Part shown: positions 27,334-35,857 of the stretch, one piece after another
Numbering within the stretch: position 1 is the first letter of the stretch
How the letters are laid out: each line of letters starts with the position of its first letter
From: Terriglobales bacterium
GTDB lineage: Bacteria; Acidobacteriota; Terriglobia; Terriglobales; Acidobacteriaceae
Assembly: GCA_025934735.1 (NCBI GenBank)
Contig: JAICWP010000007.1
Location: forward strand, 1-64,000
DNA length: 64,000 nt
Direction: 5' to 3'
Program-made: the position numbers and the translations under genes
The notes under the pieces: generated by a model
Seen by the model: the letters and a program-made list of their open reading frames with translations, nothing else
Database searches by the model: none
Told to the model about the DNA's origin: nothing

Positions 27334-30194
27334 CGGCCCGCCCCCGCCGCCGAACCTTCATAGGTGTCATGCGAGGCCTGTTTTAGCATCGCCAGCGGTA
27401 CAGACACGTGCTCGTGGATCGCCTGCCGCTCATTGTTGTCGTCCGGATGCAACTGCCGGTACGGGCCGGTGATTGTCTGCTCGGCCTCATTAGCTTTAAA
27501 GCGCAAGTAGCGTACCTGGTGGTCGTGGGCGTCCTTCGCATCGCCCAAGCCGGTGTAGCAAAGCATCAGGTTGTAGTGGGCCATGAGATCTTCAGGGTCT
27601 ATCGCCAGCACCGAATCCAACACTTTCACCGCCCCTTTATAGCGCCGCTGCAGGAACAGGATGCGCCCCAGGTCATTGAGCGCAACCCGATCGCGGGGAT
27701 ACTGCGCCAGCACCCGGCGCAGATGCTGCTCAGCTTGGTCATAGTGCCCCTCTTCGCGCAGCACCTGGGCATAGAAGAAATGGGCGCGGGCCAGGTTGGG
27801 CGCAACGCTCAGCGCTTTCTCCAGCACGGCACGGGCCCGATCCAGATCGCCCTCCTGCACCGCGGCCCGTCCCATGTTGACCCAGCCATCCGGATTCTTG
27901 GGATTGATCTCAGTTATCTTCTGGAAAGCCGCTTCCGCTCCCTTCAAATCCCCTTGCAGCAGCAGCCCGATTCCGTAATCGTTCCAGCGCTGCCAATCAT
28001 CGGCATCGAGCACCACTTTTGGTTTGGGCTTCGGCGCCCTGTGGGCAACAACCGGCAGCGTGATCTCGTCCTCCGCCAAGGCCACGATCGGCAGGTTGGG
28101 AATCTTCTGTTCCTTGGCAGAAACGTCGTGCACTGGTCCATCCAGCAGGTAATGGGTATCGTCGTAATCCGGCGTGTGGCGCGGCACTTGCTTGGGATCG
28201 GGCGCACCCGAAAATGCAAATTGCGTGAACCACCAGGAAAACTTGCGGTAGCACAGGCGGGCGTGCAGCGTGATCTTTTCGCCCGCATTTTCCGGGATGT
28301 GAAGGCGGTAGTGTACTGTGTCGGCCGCTCCTGGCGGTATCAAATGCACATACACCACCGATCGTGTGGCCCAGGCGTTGCGCTTGTTGATTGGGTTGCC
28401 GTGCTCATCCACCTGCAGCGAACGGTAGAAGTGCGCTCCGGGATCTACCGGCCCGCTGCCGTTGTCCTCCACCATGCCGCTCCAGAACAGCACCTGGCCG
28501 CGGTTGTCGGTGGCCTTCAGTTCCAGCCAGGTATCGAAGGCATCCACCGTGCCGCCAGGAAAGAAATGTCCAACTTTCTTCGTTCGTACCACCACGTCCA
28601 CCCGGTCGGTGTCGCCCCGCCGCAGGGCCGGAAGCGCCCGGTTCAGCGGGGCTGTAATCGGCCGCACCTCGCCTACTTCCCCCCGAGGCAGATTAGATTC
28701 TGCTTCCTCGCCCACGGCGAAGGTGGTCGCCAGCTGCGGCGCTCCTGACAGGGGCACCAGAGGTTTCTTCGCGGCCGTTTCGGGCTGGTCCGGCGATAAC
28801 GCAAAAATATCCACGCTCACGATGCCGTTCTTGAGAAAACTTTCCTCGAAATGTAACTGCTTGGCGTCTTCGTTGGCCGTAGGTAGCGCCGTGTTGGCGG
28901 CAGGAAAGCGATGCGAATGAACGAATCCGTGGATGTTGCCGGCATCCTTTGAGGAGGTCAGCGGCATGTGGCAGTCCTGGCACTCCGCCGGTTTGGCCGG
29001 ATAGTAGAAGGAGCGCGCTCCCTGCCCCGAAACCCCGCTGGCCTGCCAGTTGTCATATTCGTTGAACCCCCTCTCCCAGCGGTAGTGGTTCACCGGAACA
29101 TCCAGGTGAACTTTGTGGCAACTGGAGCAGAACTCCGCCGTCTGGTTCCGCATGAACGGCTTCAGGAAAACCCGCCGGTGCGGCTCCGGGTTCAGATTCA
29201 CCAGGAAATCGTGCAGGGTGCGGATCACCGGGTTCTTGCTGGCGGCCAGGGCGTGCAACCGCGGATACTCCAGGTAGAAGTCGCCATTGCCCATGCTGCT
29301 CTTCACCCGCGCGATGGAGTGGCACATCATGCAGCCCAGGCCGGCCTGTGCTTCCGGGGTGTGAATGATCTTGCGGATGGGAGTATCCATCATTCCGCTG
29401 TAGAGCACCGCTGGATCGTGGCAGCCGCCGCACCACTTCGAGGGCCTGGTGCCCACGACGTCCTGCATGTACTCCACGCTCTTGCGGTACCACTGGTTGT
29501 TAAAGGATGAGAAGTGATGAGCCGAGCTGTACCACTCGCGGTAGATATCTTCATGGCAGCGCTTGCAGGAATCCGATTCCATGAAAAACTTGCTGGGGAT
29601 CTTCTGCCCGCCGTAAACCTGGGCCGAGCTGGGAAAAAACGGCCCTTTGGGACCGTCGCCCTCCCCATTCATGCTGGCGGGCGCGTCGGGAGGATTCTGT
29701 ATGCGTGCGCTGCTCTGCCAGTTCACATTACGTTGATACCAGGCTCCCGCGCTCAGGCTGGCCAGGATGGCCAGCGCCAGCACGGGCCGCGCCACCACCG
29801 CTCCCGGCAGCCACTTTAGCCATCCCCGCCGTTCTGCCCAATCGGCGAACAACAGCGCCATCGCTGCCAGCACTAGAACGATATGCAGGTACAGCCAGTT
29901 CCAATCTTCTCGCGGCGTGCCGGTGTAGATGAGCACCACGCCGATGGCCGCACCCGCCGCCAGCAGCAGCCAGCCCGCCTTTCCCGTGAGCGTTTGCGCC
30001 CGCAACCGCCGCCACAAAAATGGCACCAGTAAAATCGCCACTATCACGCCGGCAATTGTGTGCAGCAACACTACACCGGCATAAAGCACGTTGGGCTGGG
30101 GAAAGGGATACAGGTAGGCAGCGGAACCCACCAGGAAAAGCAGTAGTCCGAACAGCAGCTTGTAACTAAACGGACGATCCGATTGCGGCATCAC
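27330..30194 (-). CDS. Membrane-anchored pentahaem c-type cytochrome with C-terminal TPR domain
   Basis: This 954-residue protein starts with five predicted membrane helices (about 11-31, 36-60, 73-92, 98-118, 132-153). Five CxxCH haem sites follow: CKRCH 210, CGGCH 255, CMMCH 288, CSSCH 356 and CQDCH 405. The first, in the setting CHEDIYREWYSSAHHFSSF, resembles the cytochrome c554/hydroxylamine-oxidoreductase-related fold. A beta-rich region follows, then TPRs at about 725-905 (AEAAFQKITEINPKNPDGWVN). His45 and His104 lie inside helices 2 and 4 and could hold a b haem; this is speculation. The haem part should be periplasmic. It heads the cluster with three FG-GAP/UnbV genes; electron donor and acceptor are unknown. 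Confidence 0.9.
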   Translation of the reverse strand: MMPQSDRPFSYKLLFGLLLFLVGSAAYLYPFPQPNVLYAGVVLLHTIAGVIVAILLVPFLWRRLRAQTLTGKAGWLLLAAGAAIGVVLIYTGTPREDWNWLYLHIVLVLAAMALLFADWAERRGWLKWLPGAVVARPVLALAILASLSAGAWYQRNVNWQSSARIQNPPDAPASMNGEGDGPKGPFFPSSAQVYGGQKIPSKFFMESDSCKRCHEDIYREWYSSAHHFSSFNNQWYRKSVEYMQDVVGTRPSKWCGGCHDPAVLYSGMMDTPIRKIIHTPEAQAGLGCMMCHSIARVKSSMGNGDFYLEYPRLHALAASKNPVIRTLHDFLVNLNPEPHRRVFLKPFMRNQTAEFCSSCHKVHLDVPVNHYRWERGFNEYDNWQASGVSGQGARSFYYPAKPAECQDCHMPLTSSKDAGNIHGFVHSHRFPAANTALPTANEDAKQLHFEESFLKNGIVSVDIFALSPDQPETAAKKPLVPLSGAPQLATTFAVGEEAESNLPRGEVGEVRPITAPLNRALPALRRGDTDRVDVVVRTKKVGHFFPGGTVDAFDTWLELKATDNRGQVLFWSGMVEDNGSGPVDPGAHFYRSLQVDEHGNPINKRNAWATRSVVYVHLIPPGAADTVHYRLHIPENAGEKITLHARLCYRKFSWWFTQFAFSGAPDPKQVPRHTPDYDDTHYLLDGPVHDVSAKEQKIPNLPIVALAEDEITLPVVAHRAPKPKPKVVLDADDWQRWNDYGIGLLLQGDLKGAEAAFQKITEINPKNPDGWVNMGRAAVQEGDLDRARAVLEKALSVAPNLARAHFFYAQVLREEGHYDQAEQHLRRVLAQYPRDRVALNDLGRILFLQRRYKGAVKVLDSVLAIDPEDLMAHYNLMLCYTGLGDAKDAHDHQVRYLRFKANEAEQTITGPYRQLHPDDNNERQAIHEHVSVPLAMLKQASHDTYEGSAAGAGR

Positions 30195-30290
30195 TCGCTC
30201 TGTGATTTTTCCTCATGCTAAAGGCGCGCGGCATCCAGGCGCCAGGTTGAAATAAGAATTCCGAATGAGCCGGCCGTGCGAACCCCACTC

Positions 30291-30314
30291 CGCCCGCCAG
30301 CATACAAGCGGGCG
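30291..30314. other. GC-rich hairpin in the spacer upstream of the cytochrome gene
   Basis: CGCCCGC at 30291-30297 pairs with GCGGGCG at 30308-30314 around a ten-base loop. It lies about 80 bases after the stop of the regulator gene at 30396 and 97 bases before the cytochrome start. No T run follows on either strand, so it may be a weak or factor-assisted terminator. Confidence 0.35.
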
Positions 30315-30395
30315 TAACTTTAATGGTAAGAGAGCAGATCGGCAATAATACAAAAACACTACTCCGGCCAATGATCGTCCCGCGGGTCCAGCAGT

Positions 30396-32306
30396 TTAGG
30401 AAGTAAGCTTCATCCGACGCAGAAGGGCTTGAAAGCGCGGGTCGGAGCGGAGTGGGTCAAGCCTGGGGTCAGACCGGAGCGATAACCAACCATCATCAGG
30501 CTTCAGCAAGGCTTTCTGTAGCCAGGACAGAGCTTCGTCGTTGCGGCCCAGTCCAAGGTTCACCAAGGCGATGTCCAAACAGAAAGCGTGCGACTGCTTT
30601 TGCAATCCTTGCAGACGGGCTAGGATGCTCAAGGCCTGTTGCTTATGTCCCGAAATGGCGTAGAGATATCCACGCTCCGCCCACAACGGATCCCCGCCGG
30701 TATGGGCGCTGAGCTCATACTCATGGATGGCGGCTTCATACATGCCCTTCCGCTCATAGATATGTCCCAGTGTCTCGTGCCCCTTGGGAAAGTGCGGGTC
30801 CATAGCGAACACGAGCTTCATCTGGGCCAGCGCAGCGTCTGATTGACCTGCGCTCGAAAGCACTTCCGCCAGTGCCGAACGAATGATCAAGGAGAGCGGA
30901 TCGAGCTTTAGCGCCTCCGCGATTTCTACCCGGCATTCCTGAGAGCGGCCGGTCGCCTCCAGCACGAAGGCATACCAATGGTGCGCGGTGGCGTAATTAG
31001 GATCCAGTGCGATGGCAGTCTTGAGTGTTTGATCGGCGGCAGTCACGTCCACCTCACGGAACAATTCGATGAAGCCCAGGGCGGTACGGGCTTCGCCGGA
31101 AGTGGGATCTAGCTCCACCGCTTTCAAAGCTGCCGCCTTCGCCTCGGCCGTTGGGCCACCGCTCTCAGCCAATCCGGCGTAAGCCGCTGCGTACTGAGGG
31201 TCCACCTCAATAGCTTGACGGAAATATTTTGCGGCAGTCGCATAACCCACAGAGGTTCTCTTGTTCCAGTAATAGCGGCCGAGCAGATAAGCCTCGTGGG
31301 CTTCGGGATCAGGGCTGTGGCGCTGCATCGTCCGGGGTGATTCCAGTGCCACCGATACGCCTACCTGCCGTGTAATCTCTCGCGCCACGTCATCTTCGAG
31401 CTGCACCAGATCACGGATGTCTCGATCGTAATCGGCGGCCCAGACATGCGCCTGATCCGAAACTTCCACCAGCTGAGCAGTGACCCGGAGTTTTTTCCCC
31501 GTGCGGCGCACGCTGCCCTCCAAGACGTAGCTCACGCCAAGCTCTTTCCCGATCTGGCTGATGGTTCGGGGGGAGTGCTTGTACGTCATGGCAGAAGTGC
31601 GCCCAATCACGGCCAAGCGCGTTGGGTTCAGATTCCCCAGTTGTTCGCTCAATTCCTCGGTGATGCCGTCACTGAGGTACTCCAGGGTGGAGTCGCCGCT
31701 GAGATTTTGGAAAGGCAGCACCACCAGCATGATTTTTCCAGGATGCGCCTGTTCCCGTAATTTGTGCCGATTCAGGTTTGAGCCCCCCATCCCGAACAGG
31801 ACAATGCCAACCAGGATGGCAGCCAATACCATGGCGCGTCGCCCTTGCAGCCAGGTCCGTTGGTTGCGGGAAATTGGCTCTACAAGAACGGGGCTGGGCG
31901 CAATCGCCGGTGTCGGCAGCGCAGGGAGCGGCTCTACCTCTGACTGGGCGGGGACGGGGGCCGGATTGACGGCGAATATTTGCTCCACTTTACCAATGAA
32001 GCGATAGCCTACGCCGGGAACCGTTTCGATGTATTTGGGACTTTCGGAGGAATCGCTGAGGGCAGCCCGCAGCTTGGTAACAGCAACGCTCAGACCCTTG
32101 TCATAATCTACAAAAACGCCCTCACCCCATAACAGACCACGCAGATCGCTGCGCGTTACCAGCTCTCCGGAGTGTTCCACCAGGGTTTGGAGGAGCTGCA
32201 GGGGCTTGCGTTCCAGCTTCAGCCGGATACCGAACTTGCTCAGCTCATTTCGGTTCAGGTCCAGTTCGTAAGGGCCAAACCGGTACCGCTGGACTGCAGA
32301 ATGCAT
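30396..32306 (-). CDS. CadC-like transcriptional regulator: winged helix, membrane helix, FlgO-like and TPR domains
   Basis: This 636-residue protein starts with an OmpR/PhoB-type DNA-binding domain at about 8-103 (FGPYELDLNRNELSKFG, RSDLRGLLWGEGVFVDYDKGL, KYIETVPGVGYRFIG). One membrane helix lies near 160-178 (MVLAAILVGIVLFGMGG). Then comes a FlgO-like region (VVLPFQNLSGDSTLEYLSDG, YVLEGSVRR, DLVQLEDDVA) and a run of TPRs to the end. The architecture suggests a one-component membrane-bound regulator whose outer part senses or binds a partner, common in Acidobacteriota. It lies upstream of the cytochrome cluster on the same strand, 201 bases away, and is divergent from a secreted-protein gene whose shared spacer carries phased repeats. 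Confidence 0.9.
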   Translation of the reverse strand: MHSAVQRYRFGPYELDLNRNELSKFGIRLKLERKPLQLLQTLVEHSGELVTRSDLRGLLWGEGVFVDYDKGLSVAVTKLRAALSDSSESPKYIETVPGVGYRFIGKVEQIFAVNPAPVPAQSEVEPLPALPTPAIAPSPVLVEPISRNQRTWLQGRRAMVLAAILVGIVLFGMGGSNLNRHKLREQAHPGKIMLVVLPFQNLSGDSTLEYLSDGITEELSEQLGNLNPTRLAVIGRTSAMTYKHSPRTISQIGKELGVSYVLEGSVRRTGKKLRVTAQLVEVSDQAHVWAADYDRDIRDLVQLEDDVAREITRQVGVSVALESPRTMQRHSPDPEAHEAYLLGRYYWNKRTSVGYATAAKYFRQAIEVDPQYAAAYAGLAESGGPTAEAKAAALKAVELDPTSGEARTALGFIELFREVDVTAADQTLKTAIALDPNYATAHHWYAFVLEATGRSQECRVEIAEALKLDPLSLIIRSALAEVLSSAGQSDAALAQMKLVFAMDPHFPKGHETLGHIYERKGMYEAAIHEYELSAHTGGDPLWAERGYLYAISGHKQQALSILARLQGLQKQSHAFCLDIALVNLGLGRNDEALSWLQKALLKPDDGWLSLRSDPRLDPLRSDPRFQALLRRMKLTS

Positions 32307-32404
32307 GACTTGGTCGTTCTCAGAGGGCGCACAGCATACACCGGTTTCGGTGCCGCCGACTACAGCTTAATCTGGCAGCTGGCAAACCAATATGAATCAG
32401 CAAC

Positions 32405-32449
32405 TTAGACCTTAGCACCAAATTAGCACGACCTTAGCTTGACGCTAAC
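32405..32449. promoter_or_regulatory. 11-bp phased TTAG direct repeats, candidate winged-helix operator
   Basis: TTAGCAC, TTAGCAC and TTAGCTT start at 32412, 32423 and 32434, exactly 11 bp apart; another TTAGAC begins at 32405 and an inverted GCTAA at 32444. OmpR/PhoB-type proteins bind direct repeats phased by about one helical turn. The repeats lie in the 223-bp divergent spacer beside a gene encoding just such a DNA-binding domain. Confidence 0.5.
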
Positions 32450-32529
32450 ATTGCCCCGCTGCAATTGTGCTCCCCCAACGCGGACCAGTTCCGGTCCTGG
32501 CTGGCCAAAAATTCGTAAGGAGACAAACT

Positions 32530-33261
32530 GTGAAGAAAATTATCTCGCTCAGAACTGTCCTGGGCCTCAGCGCGATCCTGTGCCTGGGCATGGCCGTGCC
32601 CTGCATGGCGAAGAACAGCACAGGTTGCGGCTACAACGTAACCTCCGTCTTGTACGACTCGGATAGCCAAGTGCCTGCCCAACCGTTTCAATACCAGAGC
32701 GACGGGTTGGGAGCATACACGACGTTTAGATCATCTGGTAATAACGCCGTTAGCTCAATTATCCAGAGTTCTTGCAGTTGGGCCCTGGACACCACTGGTT
32801 CCACATCACGGGGAATCGTGGTGACGCTCGCCTATCCTTCCTCGAGTGGTTCTCCGGCGCCATTTACGGGCCCGCAAGAGATCCATGGCGTCTTCCATAC
32901 CCAATGTTTTGATAATCCTGCGAACAACAGCCTGAACTTCGGCACCATGACTTTCGTCGGCCAGACCTTGGCCTGCCCCATGCATCTAGTCTTTACCTAT
33001 AACGGTGTTTTGTACAACTTAGGGTTGGCTCCGCCCACTTTCTCCGGGACATCCTACATGCAGGTAACCTGCACCGGCGCGACCGGAGGGCAGTGCAATC
33101 AGTGGACGGTCCAGCCGGATCCTGCCACTTCCGTTATCAACCCACAAACGAACCAGCTTTCGGGAATTGCTGAATTGTTCCTGCCCTCCTGCAATGGCTG
33201 CGGGAACGGCACTCCCCTGGGCCAGTATCTGGTGTCGTTCAGTTTCCTCATTCACAAGTGA
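32530..33261 (+). CDS. Secreted cysteine-rich hypothetical protein
   Basis: I do not recognise the family. The GTG at 32530 has AAGGAG eight bases upstream, so I use it rather than an earlier in-frame start; the product has 243 residues. A signal peptide is clear (KKIISLRTVLGLSAILCLG, cleavage near CMAK). The mature part is rich in Ser, Thr, Gly, Asn and aromatic residues, is predicted mostly beta, and has eight Cys that could form four disulfides. It is likely an exported protein. It shares its promoter region with the CadC-like regulator, which may control it. Confidence 0.75.
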   Translation: MKKIISLRTVLGLSAILCLGMAVPCMAKNSTGCGYNVTSVLYDSDSQVPAQPFQYQSDGLGAYTTFRSSGNNAVSSIIQSSCSWALDTTGSTSRGIVVTLAYPSSSGSPAPFTGPQEIHGVFHTQCFDNPANNSLNFGTMTFVGQTLACPMHLVFTYNGVLYNLGLAPPTFSGTSYMQVTCTGATGGQCNQWTVQPDPATSVINPQTNQLSGIAELFLPSCNGCGNGTPLGQYLVSFSFLIHK

Positions 33262-33497
33262 ACGGTATCGAAGCGCGGGAGAGGCAATTCAATGCCCTTC
33301 GACGGCGGACAAGTGACTCTCAGGGAAGGTGATTGGCGACAAGGCGGGAAGGCGGCCTAGTTGTAGCGCGGGCCCCTGCCGGTTGCGCAGCTGGCGACAG
33401 CAATCCATGGCTTCCAGAACAAAAATACTGCAGTTTACTAGTGCTCGCCTTGTTGATCAAAACCACAATTCCCAACATTTTAGAAAGGCTTTGCGAA

Positions 33498-34697
33498 ATG
33501 AAAACCAAACTCCTGTATCCACTGATGTTTTTGTGTCTAGTGTTCTACACGAGTTGCGGTGGCGGAACATCAACACCCTCACCCTCACCCTCACCAACCC
33601 CAACTCCAACCCCAACCCCAAGTAGTACCTGTTCAAATCTGTCGCCAGGAACACCGCCCGCTGGTTCGGAACTGTTCTATCTCGGCGACAATGCCGGTTG
33701 CATTTACGGCTATGGCCTGGACCCTACTTCTGGCAATCTAACTCCGATAGCGATCAACAGCATGTCTGCGAAGGCCAACGTCCGGCTGGCAGCGGATTCA
33801 GGCGGGCAGGTTCTGTATTCCTCAGATGCAGCTCTCAACGTGCCCAATGTCTCTTCTTGGATTGTGAATAAGCATACTGGTACTTTGACCTCTAACCCTG
33901 CGGTCCAACTGTCAGCGCCCCCAGGCAAACTAGTCCCTTTTTCTACCTATCTCTATGCCATTGCAGACCCGTATGCAAATGCCAAGGTTGCAACGATGTG
34001 GGTATTCAAGATCAATCCATTGAATGGGGCACTGTCGCTGCTGTCCGATCACACTACTCAACTTCCCGGAGTACCGTTTGGTATGGCGATTGACCCCACA
34101 GGGTCTTTCCTGTTTGTCCTTTGGGACGGTGTTCCTGGGGGAAAAATTTCCACGTTATCGCGTAACCCTACTACTGGTCAGGTGACGGTTTTATCGCCGC
34201 CCGTTGACACTGGAGGCTTGGCCCCTGCCGCCGTTGCTGTTACGGCGGACGGTAACTTTGTAGTCGTGCTCCATCAGAAATCGAATAATCTGGCGGTATT
34301 TTCCTTGGACCATAGCACGGGTGCGCTAACTGCCGTGCCTGGCTCTCCATTTGCCAGCGGTCCACAGCCGGGGGCAATGACAATTGATCCTAGTGGCAAG
34401 TTTGTGCTCGTCGCTGATTCCGGAAATGACAACCTGACGCCCTACGCCATTGACTCCGCAGGCAGCTTGACAGCCGGAACGCCGGTGTTTCTCGGAGAAG
34501 CGAATTCCCAGCCGTCAGCAATCGCTGTGGACCCAGCTGGCAAATTCGTATTCGTCGGCATATTCAACCAAAAGGTAGCGGGATTCACTCTGGACCCAAG
34601 CACAGGGTCATTGACGCCCATGCCGGGTTCGCCATTTTCGGGGTCGCCGCAATTTGTGACTAACGATATGGTCTTCGTTCCGGGGGTGACACAGTAG
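33498..34697 (+). CDS. Beta-propeller (lactonase/YVTN-like) lipoprotein
   Basis: The ATG at 33498 has AAAGG upstream and gives a 399-residue protein; the open frame extends further 5' without a better start. The signal segment ends FYTSCGGG, a lipoprotein-like cysteine although the -3 residue is not ideal. A Ser/Pro/Thr linker follows. The rest shows repeats such as FAIDPTGSFLFVL-type strands: MAIDPTGSFLFVLWDG, VTADGNFVVVLHQ, MTIDPSGKFVLVADSGNDN, IAVDPAGKFVFVGIF, each followed by STGALTAVPGSPF-like text. This is the 6-phosphogluconolactonase-like seven-bladed propeller type often seen in acidobacterial surface proteins. Enzymatic activity should not be assumed. Confidence 0.82.
   Translation: MKTKLLYPLMFLCLVFYTSCGGGTSTPSPSPSPTPTPTPTPSSTCSNLSPGTPPAGSELFYLGDNAGCIYGYGLDPTSGNLTPIAINSMSAKANVRLAADSGGQVLYSSDAALNVPNVSSWIVNKHTGTLTSNPAVQLSAPPGKLVPFSTYLYAIADPYANAKVATMWVFKINPLNGALSLLSDHTTQLPGVPFGMAIDPTGSFLFVLWDGVPGGKISTLSRNPTTGQVTVLSPPVDTGGLAPAAVAVTADGNFVVVLHQKSNNLAVFSLDHSTGALTAVPGSPFASGPQPGAMTIDPSGKFVLVADSGNDNLTPYAIDSAGSLTAGTPVFLGEANSQPSAIAVDPAGKFVFVGIFNQKVAGFTLDPSTGSLTPMPGSPFSGSPQFVTNDMVFVPGVTQ
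33576..33622 (+). repeat. Six-base coding microsatellite for a Ser/Thr-Pro linker
   Basis: CACCCT units followed by AACCCC/AACTCC units encode the SPSPSPTPTPTPTP linker of the lipoprotein. The unit is six bases, so slippage would change linker length without frameshift. Confidence 0.7.
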
Positions 34698-35115
34698 CTG
34701 TTCGGCCTGGCCCTCCCCCGCAACATCCACTCCGTTCCGCCATGCGGTACTGGATGGTGAAACTGTGTGTCTGGACGACAACGGCTGCTCTCAGTTTAAT
34801 CAGCTACTGTTCCGCCGCGGTACACCTCGGTAAATCATCGCCGTCGCGAGCCACCCCGCTGCTCACTCCCGTTTTCTGGCTGCCCGACTCTATCTCTATC
34901 CGGACTTCGTATTGCTGCAAATGTGATTTCATGGCCAGTACTGAAAAAACATTCTATTATCGCGACGCAACCAACCCCTAGAGACGCCCGGCATTGACAA
35001 ACGGGAGAAAGCAACTGGGAGGCAGCTATGAGCTGGCGTTTTAGGCGAAACGTTGGGCCGAAAGGGAGATGTAGAACCTCCCTGTGCATTAAGATGGAGC
35101 AGGGTGACCTCCCTC
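34698..35115. other. Spacer without a supported gene
   Basis: About 420 bases between the propeller lipoprotein and trmO. A 79-codon open frame at 34742-34981 has no ribosome site, no family resemblance and an improbable composition. I see no convincing terminator or operator. Confidence 0.5.
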
Positions 35116-35565
35116 ATGTTTACTCCGCAGCCGATTGGATTCGTGAGCAGTCCGTACAAAAATACCAAGGAGATTCCCAAGGGCTTTGGCGCAAAGCACG
35201 AGGCGGAGGGCCTGCTAAAGATTTTGCCCGAACTGGAAGCCGGACTGGCCGACATCGAGGGATTTTCCCATCTCTTTGTTATTTGGGAATTTGACCGCTC
35301 GGAGGGCTTCGAACTGCTCGGCACCCCACCGATTGATGACCGGCCCCATGGGGTGTTCGCCACCCGCTCGCCGCGACGACCGAATCCGATCGGCCTCACC
35401 GTGGTCCAACTCCTGCGCCGTGAGGGGCCCCTCTTGCACGTCCGTGGCTTGGACATGCTCGACGGAACCCCCATCCTCGATATCAAGCCCTATCTCTCCA
35501 GCATCCCCACGGAGAGCTTGCGCCGCGGTTGGCTGGCGGAAGCGGAAGCACGGAAAAAGCCCTGA
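35116..35565 (+). CDS. trmO: tRNA (N6-threonylcarbamoyladenosine-37) methyltransferase TrmO family
   Basis: This TsaA/TrmO-family protein has about 149 residues from the ATG at 35116; a GTG at 35104 with GGAG upstream is an alternative. Family motifs are PIGFVSSPY, DIEGFSHLFVIWEFDRS, GVFATRSPRRPNPIGLT and VRGLDMLDGTPILDIKPYL. Members use SAM to methylate t6A37 of certain tRNAs. It is shorter than E. coli TrmO because it has only the core domain. It stands alone, followed at some distance by the candidate RNA and terminator. Confidence 0.9.
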   Translation: MFTPQPIGFVSSPYKNTKEIPKGFGAKHEAEGLLKILPELEAGLADIEGFSHLFVIWEFDRSEGFELLGTPPIDDRPHGVFATRSPRRPNPIGLTVVQLLRREGPLLHVRGLDMLDGTPILDIKPYLSSIPTESLRRGWLAEAEARKKP

Positions 35566-35571
35566 GCTACA

Positions 35572-35738
35572 GCGGATCCTTAGCGCCGTGAACCCCGCGT
35601 GCGACAGGTACCTATTACCTCCGTGACTTGCCCAGTCTCGGTGGCAGCGCTAGGATGCGCTTGGGTTTGGCGAAGTACCTCGGGGGAGGGTACCAGCCAC
35701 AAGGGAGCCTGGGCGCGAGCCCGGGCTTCTTTTTGTTT
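35572..35738 (+). ncRNA. Candidate structured RNA ending in an intrinsic terminator (class unknown)
   Basis: The spacer after trmO can fold: TCC-T-TAGCGC near 35577-35586 pairs with GCGCTAGGA around 35648-35656, and GTACCTC near 35675 pairs with GAGGGTAC near 35688-35695. A strong terminator follows at 35706. No open frame fits. It might be a small RNA or just the trmO 3' region. I could not match it to 6S, SRP, tmRNA or RNase P signatures. Confidence 0.33.
35706..35738 (+). terminator. Rho-independent terminator with GCGA tetraloop
   Basis: AGCCTGGGC at 35706-35714 pairs with GCCCGGGCT at 35719-35727 (one G-T wobble) around a GCGA loop, followed directly by TTCTTTTTGTTT. It ends transcripts coming from trmO or from the candidate RNA. 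Confidence 0.85.
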
Positions 35739-35857
35739 CGACGTTGGCCTTTGGCTCTTTTGCCCTTGGTTCCTATTTTTGTGGGGTGACGGAAAAGCGG
35801 CAAAGGCTACGAATCTGGCGTATTTAGCCATCTCGCAGGGGCCAAACCTCCTGCCAC

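Noticed and set aside
34742-34981. 79-codon frame after the propeller lipoprotein
   Set aside because: No ribosome site, no motif and an improbable composition.
35572-35738. Assignment of the RNA candidate to 6S, SRP or RNase P RNA
   Set aside because: The diagnostic conserved segments of these RNAs are absent, so no identity is given.
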